7,835 nucleotides of DNA from a candidate division FCPU426 bacterium (lineage in GTDB: Bacteria > Oederibacteriota > JAAXVQ01 > JAUVAV01), in assembly GCA_030619365.1 (NCBI GenBank), contig JAUXBQ010000123.1:1-7835 (forward strand), read 5' to 3'. The notes under the pieces were generated by a model. It saw nothing but the letters and a program-made list of their open reading frames with translations, had not been told where the DNA came from and did not search any database. The position numbers and the translations under genes are program-made. The number at the start of each line of letters is the position of its first letter. Positions within the stretch are counted from its first letter, which is position 1. Of the stretch, positions 1-5,396 are shown in pieces.

Positions 1-329
1 ATTCGACTTCGGTCGATTCTCGCCTATCGATTTTCGAAAAAAGACTGCACCGAGTTGCGAAAAATTTTCGAGCAATCGAAAATGGAAAATCGAGAATCGA
101 TTGCGGTCAACTTTCGCCTGTCGATTTTCGCGAAAAAATGCCGCACCAAAGGTGCGGAGCCGAGAAGTCGAAAGTTGAAAATCGAAAATCGGCTAAATTC
201 GACTTCGGTCGATTCTCGCCTATCGATTTTCGAAAAAAGACTACACTGAGTTGCGAAAAATTTTCGAGCAATCGAGAATTGAAAATCGAGAAATCGATTG
301 CGGTCAACTTTCGCCTATCAATTTTCATA
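1..329. repeat. AT-rich tandem repeat, 196-bp period, about 1.7 copies
   Basis: The segment 1-132 recurs at 197-329 with about six substitutions and one single-base insertion, roughly 95% identical. A spacer at 133-196 occurs once here. The unit is built from short, often mutually inverted words such as TCGATTTTCG, GAAAATCGA and TCGATTCTCG, so it can fold extensively. One clear internal hairpin is CCGCACC-AAA-GGTGCGG at 141-157. The word TCAACTTTCG (107-116) is inverted as CGAAAGTTGA (169-178), enclosing that hairpin. The left copy starts at or before the window edge, so the array probably continues upstream. Reading frames of 60-70 codons exist on both strands but simply follow the repeat, and none looks like a protein. 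The copies are too long and too internally symmetric for a CRISPR. Function is unknown. Confidence 0.85.
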
Positions 330-334
330 ATTAC

Positions 335-477
335 GTAGGGGCACGATACGATCGGCTGGCGTAGGGAACGGTCCCCCGACCGGAGGGGAATATCGATCCG
401 GGATTCCCTTCGGTCGCGACCGTTCCCTACAGGTAAAATTGAAAATAAATTTTCCGGTCAGGACATAGCATCCCTAC
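335..477. repeat. Palindromic, MITE-like intergenic element with nested hairpin
   Basis: The outer ends are short inverted repeats, GTAGGG (335-340) and CCCTAC (472-477). Nested inside is a perfect 13-bp inverted repeat, GTAGGGAACGGTC (361-373) and GACCGTTCCCTAC (418-430). Further pairing lies inside this: CGACCG (377-382) with CGGTCG (411-416), continuing through AGGG/CCCT. The result is a long cruciform-capable hairpin over 361-430. There is no coding potential. It looks like a non-autonomous palindromic repeat, distinct in sequence from both the 1-329 array and the element at 2859-4779. It lies just upstream of the nuclease gene at 499, so it could also form a structured leader, but nothing shows that it does. 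Confidence 0.7.
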
Positions 478-498
478 AAAAATTTAAACCAAACTCCC

Positions 499-783
499 AT
501 GCCCCTTCGCTATTTTGTTTACATCCTGGAATGCCGGGATCACACGTACTACACCGGTATAACGCCTGACCTGCGCCGGCGTCTGCAATTGCACAACCAG
601 GGCCGGGGCGCTAAATACACGGCCGGCCGGCGGCCGGTCCGCCTGTGCTATTTCGAGAAAACGCGCGGTAAATCCACCGCGCTCAGGCGCGAATACGCGA
701 TTAAAAAAATCAAACGCGCGGTTAAAACCAAACTTATTCGTGAATTTAAGCCGGATATTCTCAAACCGTTTGCCGGGATCTGA
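499..783 (+). CDS. GIY-YIG nuclease family protein (YhbQ/UPF0213-like)
   Basis: This small single-domain protein of 94 residues is about the usual length for stand-alone GIY-YIG proteins of the YhbQ/UPF0213 group. The two halves of the signature are VYIL (7-10) and YYTGIT (17-22). They are followed by the arginine-rich helix DLRRRLQLHN (24-33), which carries the expected catalytic Arg, then GAKYT (37-41), and by Glu65 in LRREYAIKKIKR at the usual acidic metal-binding position. The family cleaves or nicks DNA; the small members are poorly characterised, and roles in repair or in removing damaged DNA have been proposed. No partner domain is present, so the substrate cannot be deduced. The ATG at 499 has no good Shine-Dalgarno sequence (AAACTCCC precedes it), but no better start lies nearby and the domain begins at once. 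It appears monocistronic, flanked by repeats and an empty region. Confidence 0.85.
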   Translation: MPLRYFVYILECRDHTYYTGITPDLRRRLQLHNQGRGAKYTAGRRPVRLCYFEKTRGKSTALRREYAIKKIKRAVKTKLIREFKPDILKPFAGI

Positions 784-1174
784 GGGGGAGCGCGAAAGGA
801 TGATCGGCATATAGCATCCGGATGGAAGAAGTGATGAGCATAAAAGCCGGTGGATTTCCGCGCCCGCCGTGGTCCTCGTCCTGGCCGCGGCATTGCAGGC
901 AGCTCAATACGAAATATTGGGGAACACGCACTAATCGACATTAAGGGCACGGTAAGGCCGGGAGACAGGGACGCCTGCGGGCTTTGTCAAGTGAGGGTTA
1001 AATGAAATTTACTGGCTTAGGAAACCACAAAGCGAAAATTATATAATAAGCCCTGGAAGCGCTGAAAAAGTCCGTCTCCTGAACCAATTATTGCAACACT
1101 TTTTCGGCGGTTTCATTCATAATAAAGCAGAACCTGAAGCTGGACTGGAGATTCTTAACAAGGGGGTGGGCAAG
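784..1174. other. Intergenic region without a convincing gene
   Basis: No reading frame here has both a plausible start and protein-like composition. A frame open at 815-934 encodes a hydrophobic, signal-peptide-like stretch (SAPAVVLVLAAALQA) but has no ATG, GTG or TTG start, so it may be a decayed remnant. The sequence turns AT-rich near 1030-1050, where TATAAT (1042-1047) could be a -10 box for the kinase gene at 1175. The best -35 candidate upstream (TTAGGA, 1017-1022, 19-bp spacer) is poor. The frame of the kinase stays open back to a TTG at 1091, but this extension has no ribosome binding site. Confidence 0.5.
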
Positions 1175-2248
1175 ATGCAGCGCTACTTGAATCCTAAAAC
1201 CACCGAGGTTCTTGAAGATCTATTTGATGGCGTTTGTGTTTTGGATTGCGATAAAAAAATTGTTTTTTGGAACCGTGGAGCGGAGCAAATCACCGGGTAC
1301 TCCAGGAAGCGCGCGCTGGGCCTGAAGTGTTCCGAAGGGCCCCTGCGGCATACAGCTAAAAAAGCCGGTGGATTGTGCGGACACGAACAGGCCATGAAAA
1401 GCGGGAATCCATGGGTGGAGGTCATTTACCTGACTGGTGAAACCAGCTGTCAAATCCCGCTGGAAACCCATATCCGGGCCATTAAGAATGAGGAAAACCA
1501 GGTCATCGGGACGGTTGAGGTTTTTCGTGATATCAGCCACTGGAAAGCAATGGAAGATCTTTCCCGGGAAAAAGATACCGTGATGGGTATTCTGGCCCAT
1601 GATTTACGCACGCCATTGTCAGTAATACAAATCTACGCTAAATTATTGAACCACGACCCGGAAACGCACATCCGCGATATGAGCGAGCCTATACTGCGGC
1701 GCTCCCAATACGCCCTGGCTTTGGTTGATCAGCTTCTGGATGCCAAGTCCATTGAGAGCGGGATGCCGAACATTCACCTGGAGCCCCTGGATATCGGATT
1801 CGCGCTGGAAAAGTGCCGGGCAAATTTCGCGGCTGCCGCGGAAGCCAAGGAAATACAATTACGCCTGGTTTCCCCGGCCACGGCTGTCACCGTTTCCATG
1901 GATCCCGTGCGCTTCGAGGAGGTTTTCAATAATCTGATCGCCAATGCCATCAATTACTCGTTTCCGAAAACCGAGATCGCCTTGACCATCACCGAGGAGG
2001 CGCAGGGAATCTGGATCAAGGTACAGGATCAGGGCATGGGCATCAGTCTGGATGATCAAGCCAAATTGTTTAAGCCGTTCGGCAAGACCCACAACCGCCC
2101 CACGGGCGGCGAAGGCACGCATGGATTGGGGCTGTATATCGTGAAAAAGATCGTGGAACTTTTTAAGGGCAACATCCGCCTGGAAAGCGAACCCGGCCAA
2201 GGAACCGCGATTTTCATATACTTGCCCTATCAGCAAACAACCGCCTGA
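1175..2248 (+). CDS. Soluble PAS-domain sensor histidine kinase
   Basis: This cytoplasmic two-component kinase of 357 residues is expected to autophosphorylate on His142 and pass the phosphate to a response regulator. Residues about 12-122 form a PAS sensor (WNRGAEQITGY at 32-42, closing with GTVEVFRDIS). HisKA follows with the H-box AHDLRTPLS (141-149). The HATPase domain shows the N-box NNLIANAIN (252-260), G1 DQGMG (285-289), F-box LFKPFG (298-303), G2 HGLGL (316-320) and G3 EPGQGT (339-344), so all ATP-binding motifs are intact. There is no membrane segment. The PAS holds cysteines at 52, 68 and 92 in a layout like the Cys-containing PAS domains found in some diguanylate cyclases, which hints at redox or metal sensing (inference). 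ATG 1175 is chosen because AGGGGGTG lies 6 bases upstream; the in-frame TTG at 1091 lacks one. No response regulator is adjacent, so its partner is unknown. Confidence 0.93.
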   Translation: MQRYLNPKTTEVLEDLFDGVCVLDCDKKIVFWNRGAEQITGYSRKRALGLKCSEGPLRHTAKKAGGLCGHEQAMKSGNPWVEVIYLTGETSCQIPLETHIRAIKNEENQVIGTVEVFRDISHWKAMEDLSREKDTVMGILAHDLRTPLSVIQIYAKLLNHDPETHIRDMSEPILRRSQYALALVDQLLDAKSIESGMPNIHLEPLDIGFALEKCRANFAAAAEAKEIQLRLVSPATAVTVSMDPVRFEEVFNNLIANAINYSFPKTEIALTITEEAQGIWIKVQDQGMGISLDDQAKLFKPFGKTHNRPTGGEGTHGLGLYIVKKIVELFKGNIRLESEPGQGTAIFIYLPYQQTTA

Positions 2249-2274
2249 TTTCAAGCGGCCGGAATTTCCGCAAG

Positions 2275-2302
2275 TTGTCACCACCTCTGGTTATAATATC
2301 TT
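2275..2302 (+). promoter_or_regulatory. Possible sigma-70-type promoter before the lipoprotein gene
   Basis: TTGTCA (2275-2280) matches five of six -35 bases and is followed after 16 bp by TATCTT (2297-2302), a mediocre -10. A better TATAAT (2292-2297) is present but sits only 11 bp from that -35. The AT-rich stretch in an otherwise GC-rich area, 35-60 bp before the gene start, is the main argument. Transcription from the kinase gene is equally possible. Confidence 0.25.
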
Positions 2303-2337
2303 TTTTATTTTCTAAACAGGTCCAAAAAGGGGGAGTC

Positions 2338-2833
2338 CTGAAAAAAACGCTCTATGCCATAATGACAGGACTGTTTCTGGCAGGCTGCGCCGCGCAGCTT
2401 CCTCCACAAAACGAGGACCAGGCCATTGCCATCACCAATCTCTTTCTGAAAGAACTTGCCCAAGGACAGTTTGAGCACGCGTATGACACTTATTTGGCCG
2501 CGAAAAGCAAACCAGGGCCCGGGTCCCAACGCCGAGGCCTTTCAGCGGGAATTCCAGGCCATCCTAAGTGAAGCCGGGAAAATTACCCGGGCGGTATTCG
2601 ATTCCTACCAACCGGTGCCCGGACGGAACGAACTGCAACTGTATTACCGCGTCACGCACGCTTCGGCCGGGGAAGTTCTCTGTCATTTCGTGCTGTCCGG
2701 CCACGCCGGGACTGTGTATAAAATTCTGGTGGTGGACCGGGGCAACAACCTGCCGTATCCGGAAGATCACGAACTCCTGCCCGACACCCCCCGCCTCAAA
2801 AAAACCGGGGTGGTTGAGGTCCAACTGCACTAA
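2338..2833 (+). pseudogene. Putative lipoprotein gene, frameshifted
   Basis: The N-terminal part (2338-about 2520) reads as a lipoprotein signal peptide: KK, a short hydrophobic run, and the lipobox LAGC with the lipidated Cys at codon 2386-2388. It continues with an amphipathic helical stretch (AIAITNLFLKELAQGQFEHAYDTY shows the pattern at about 33-55) and then stops at TGA 2569-2571. The natural continuation lies one base over and runs to TAA 2831-2833 (AEAFQREFQAIL, then alternating strands such as ELQLYYRVTH and TVYKILVVDR). Joining the frames gives about 164 residues with one surplus base, near the GGGCCCGGGTCCC run at 2517-2529. Alternating helices followed by curved-sheet-like strands suggest an NTF2-like envelope protein (inference; no family recognised with confidence). 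Initiation is also odd: after AAGGGGGAG (2327-2335) the only start-like codon ahead of the signal peptide is CTG 2338; ATG 2362 would drop the KK. The shift may be a true mutation or an assembly error. Confidence 0.7.
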
Positions 2834-3296
2834 TGGGTTGTCATCCCTTTTAATGTTTGTCATCCCCGAATGCTCTTATCGGGGATCGTGCGCCAGCAAG
2901 CGCAATCAGTCCGAGAGGTGCAAGTCCTCTCCAGGTGAAGTTTCCACACCTGAAGCCGAAGTCAACTGCGTCGTCGTGAGGCGGGGTGGGGAGCAGAAAG
3001 AGGCGAAAAGCCGGCCCGTAGAAAAGCGAACTCGATTCGGCCTTGCATGACGGTGAGCCCGCGATCCAAAGGCGAAACCTAGACCTCCCGAGAGAGGAGA
3101 GCCACGAAGCTGAAAGGAAACGCAGAAAGCTGACGTGGAGCATGTGGGGTGGTTGGAGACAGGACGGCAAGAAGGCGGAATGCGTGAAGCTGGGAGACCT
3201 GTCAGGAGGCGAGAGCCTGACAGGAGTCAGAGCGCCCGTAGTAGCGATGAAGTGCCGTAACTGGCATGGAGCAAAGGAGCGTAGGAAGGTGGAGAC

Positions 3297-4637
3297 GTGA
3301 AGGACATAGGGCCGGAAATAAAACCAGCGGAAGTGCCGAAACCGGAGGAATCCGAGGCTAAGCAAGTTGGAGAAATCCGCGAGAGATGGAAATGGGTGGA
3401 ACCGGCAATATGGACGGAGCGCATGTTGACCGCCCTGGAGACGGGGTTGAAAGGTGGCAAGTGGTTCAGTCTGATCGACAAAGTGTATGCCCTGAGCAGC
3501 CTGGAAGCGGCATATGAGAAAGTAAAAGCCAACAAAGGCAGCGCAGGAGTGGATGGGCAAAGTATCGAGCAGTACGAAAACAAACTGGCGGTAAACCTCG
3601 AACGGATAAGTCGAAAGCTGAGGGAAGGGACATACGAGCCGCAAGGAATCAAGCGTGTGTATATTCCCAAGCCCGGCAGTCGGGAGAAGAGGCCGTTAGG
3701 GATACCGGCAGTGGAAGACCGCATAGTGCAAAAGGCAGCGAAAGCTGTAATGGAGCCGATCTTCGAGAAAGGATTTGCAAAGCGAAGTTACGGATTCCGT
3801 CCCGGCCGAGGATGCAAAGACGCCCTGCGGGAAGTAGACCGGATGTTAAAAGCCGGATACATATGGGTGGTGGATGCTGATCTGAAAAGCTATTTCGACA
3901 GCATACCACATGACAAGCTGCTCAAGGTGGTAGCCGAGAAGATCAGCGACGGAAGACTGCTGAAACTGATCGGGAAATACTTGAAGCAGGAAGTCATGGA
4001 GAGCATGAAAAGCTGGATACCGGAAGAAGGAACGCCGCAAGGAGCGGTGATCAGTCCATTGCTGTCAAACATTTATCTGGATCCACTGGATCATGAAATG
4101 GAAAAGCAGGGACACCAGATGGTGCGTTACGCGGATGATTTCGTGATACTATGCCGAAGCCAGGCAGAAGCCCAAGCCGCGCTGGCAGCGGTCAAAGACT
4201 GGACAGCAGAAGCGGGATTGCATCTGCATCCAGAAAAGACCCGGGTCGTGAGAGCGGATGAAATCGGCTTTGAGTTTCTGGGGTATTGCTTCTACCGGGG
4301 GCAAAAATGGCCGCGGAAAAAGAGCCTCAAGAAATTCAAAGACAGCATTCGGGAGAAGACCAAGCGCACAAATGGGATAAGTCTGAAAGCATGCATCAAG
4401 GAACTAAATCGGACTGTGATAGGATGGTTCGGATATTTCAAACACAGTCGCAGACAGACATTCATCATGCTGGACGGATGGATACGTATGAGGCTGCGAA
4501 GTATCTTACGAAAGCGCCGAGGAGGTAAAGGGCGCGGAAGTGGAACCGATCATCGGCGCTGGCCAAACAAATACTTTCAGGAACTGGGGCTGTTCTCGCT
4601 AACCGCAGCCTATGTTCTAGCGTGTCAATCCTCGTGA
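3297..4637 (+). CDS. ltrA: Group II intron reverse transcriptase/maturase (no endonuclease domain)
   Basis: This 446-residue protein helps its intron RNA fold and splice, and reverse-transcribes it at the DNA target. RT motifs in order: KVKANKGSAGVDG (75-87), RVYIPKPG (120-127), RPLGIPAVEDRIVQ (132-145), SYGFRPGRG (164-172), motif A VVDADLKSYFDSI (191-203), GTPQGAVISPLLSNIYLD (245-262), and the catalytic YADD (278-281). Maturase domain X follows, with KSLKKFKDSI and NRTVIGWFGYFKH (371-383). The C-terminus is a short basic region ending in GLFSLTAAYVLACQSS. No HNH endonuclease motif is present, so priming would need another source, such as a replication fork. The start is GTG 3297, with AGGAAGG (3282-3288) 8 bases upstream. 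The next ATG at 3423 would remove a conserved-looking lead-in (WTERML..GGKWFSLIDKV). The gene symbol is the generic one for this family. Confidence 0.95.
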   Translation: MKDIGPEIKPAEVPKPEESEAKQVGEIRERWKWVEPAIWTERMLTALETGLKGGKWFSLIDKVYALSSLEAAYEKVKANKGSAGVDGQSIEQYENKLAVNLERISRKLREGTYEPQGIKRVYIPKPGSREKRPLGIPAVEDRIVQKAAKAVMEPIFEKGFAKRSYGFRPGRGCKDALREVDRMLKAGYIWVVDADLKSYFDSIPHDKLLKVVAEKISDGRLLKLIGKYLKQEVMESMKSWIPEEGTPQGAVISPLLSNIYLDPLDHEMEKQGHQMVRYADDFVILCRSQAEAQAALAAVKDWTAEAGLHLHPEKTRVVRADEIGFEFLGYCFYRGQKWPRKKSLKKFKDSIREKTKRTNGISLKACIKELNRTVIGWFGYFKHSRRQTFIMLDGWIRMRLRSILRKRRGGKGRGSGTDHRRWPNKYFQELGLFSLTAAYVLACQSS

Positions 4638-4656
4638 GAGGAAACCACCGACTGGA

Positions 4657-4721
<65 letters not shown>

Positions 4722-4820
4722 CAGGATGATTTTTTGTCCTTCTTGCTCTGGATTCCGGCTAAATACATGCCGGAATGACGAATAAAGAAGAAGACTATTG
4801 AAAAATAATCCTATAGTAAT

Positions 4821-4843
4821 GAACAGCAAGGCAGAAGCTGTTC
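4821..4843. promoter_or_regulatory. Inverted repeat in the leader of the polysaccharide operon
   Basis: GAACAGC (4821-4827) and GCTGTTC (4837-4843) form a perfect 7-bp inverted repeat with a 9-base gap, about 47 bp before the start codon at 4890. It could be an operator or a leader hairpin. No T-run follows, so it is not an intrinsic terminator. A weak TATAAA (4862-4867) lies between it and the ribosome binding site, with no good -35. Confidence 0.35.
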
Positions 4844-4889
4844 CTCGTGTCCAAACGTAGCTATAAATTATTTATTAAAAGGAGTCGGT

Positions 4890-5393
4890 ATGAAAAACGA
4901 TTGGACGTTTCGGTGGTGGGACCTGATCGCCCTGGCCGCGGCCCTGGTCGCCGCCGTGCTGGTGGTCCGGTACGCGGTTTCGCACGGCGCGGCCCGCGGG
5001 GAGTTTTCCGGGCTGGCAACGGCCGAAGTGCGCGTACCCCGGCCGTTGCCCGAACTGGCCGCCCTGATCTCTCAAGGCGACCAGGTCGTGAACGCCCAGG
5101 GGGAGAAAGTCGCGGAGATCATCTCGGTCCAGCCGGTTCCGGCCATAGACAGCCTGCCCGCGCCGGTTCCGCTTTCCGGCCGGCAGGATCTCATCATCAA
5201 GATCAGTGTCACCGGCGCCCTGCGTTTGGTCCGCAACCATCCGGGCTTTCCCCAGGAACCGGCCGCGCTCAAAGCCGGGGTCTGGTGCCTGCTGGAAACC
5301 GAAAAAGTCGAACTGGCGGGCATGATCGTGCACGTGGAATTTTTAAAGGAAGAGCGCAGAAAATACCTGAGTTCCACCAAACCGCCGGAATAA
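4890..5393 (+). CDS. DUF4330-like single-pass membrane protein
   Basis: This protein has 167 residues. A short N-terminal cytoplasmic segment (KNDWTFRWWDLIAL) leads into one membrane helix at about 11-29, followed by an extracytoplasmic domain of predicted beta strands. The domain contains LISQGDQVVNAQGEKVAEIISV (59-80 region), then IIKISVTGALRL and a closing GMIVHVEFLK. The WWDL start, single helix and a 'GD.V....G..V..I' strand pattern fit the uncharacterised DUF4330 family, which I recall as often lying next to O-antigen ligase genes; the family name is from memory. Function is unknown. The neighbourhood suggests an accessory envelope role in polysaccharide assembly or export (inference). 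ATG 4890 has a strong AAGGAG (4879-4884) 5 bases upstream. The stop codon is only 3 bases before the next start, so the two genes are surely cotranscribed and perhaps translationally coupled. Confidence 0.8.
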   Translation: MKNDWTFRWWDLIALAAALVAAVLVVRYAVSHGAARGEFSGLATAEVRVPRPLPELAALISQGDQVVNAQGEKVAEIISVQPVPAIDSLPAPVPLSGRQDLIIKISVTGALRLVRNHPGFPQEPAALKAGVWCLLETEKVELAGMIVHVEFLKEERRKYLSSTKPPE

Positions 5394-5396
5394 CCC

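Noticed and set aside
55..338. Several 60-70 codon reading frames on both strands within the 1-329 repeat
   Set aside because: They follow the repeat period, lack ribosome sites and show no protein-like sequence.
815..934. Short frame with a signal-peptide-like hydrophobic stretch
   Set aside because: It has no ATG, GTG or TTG start and ends after about 39 codons; at most it is a remnant, so it is mentioned only in the intergenic entry.
1091..1174. N-terminal extension of the histidine kinase from TTG 1091
   Set aside because: It lacks a ribosome binding site and domain content, while ATG 1175 has a strong, well-spaced one.
2249..2275. Intrinsic terminator after the histidine kinase
   Set aside because: Only weak pairing (GCGG with CCGC) around 2255-2272 is present, and no T-run follows directly.
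2850..3644. Minus-strand reading frame of 264 codons over the intron
   Set aside because: It runs antisense through intron ribozyme domains and the RT gene, and its composition (Phe/Ser/Pro/Leu runs) is that of a shadow.
3297..4637. Diversity-generating retroelement, retron or abortive-infection RT
   Set aside because: The RT is flanked by group II intron 5' sequence and domains V/VI, carries a maturase domain X, and no template/variable repeat or msr/msd-like RNA is seen.
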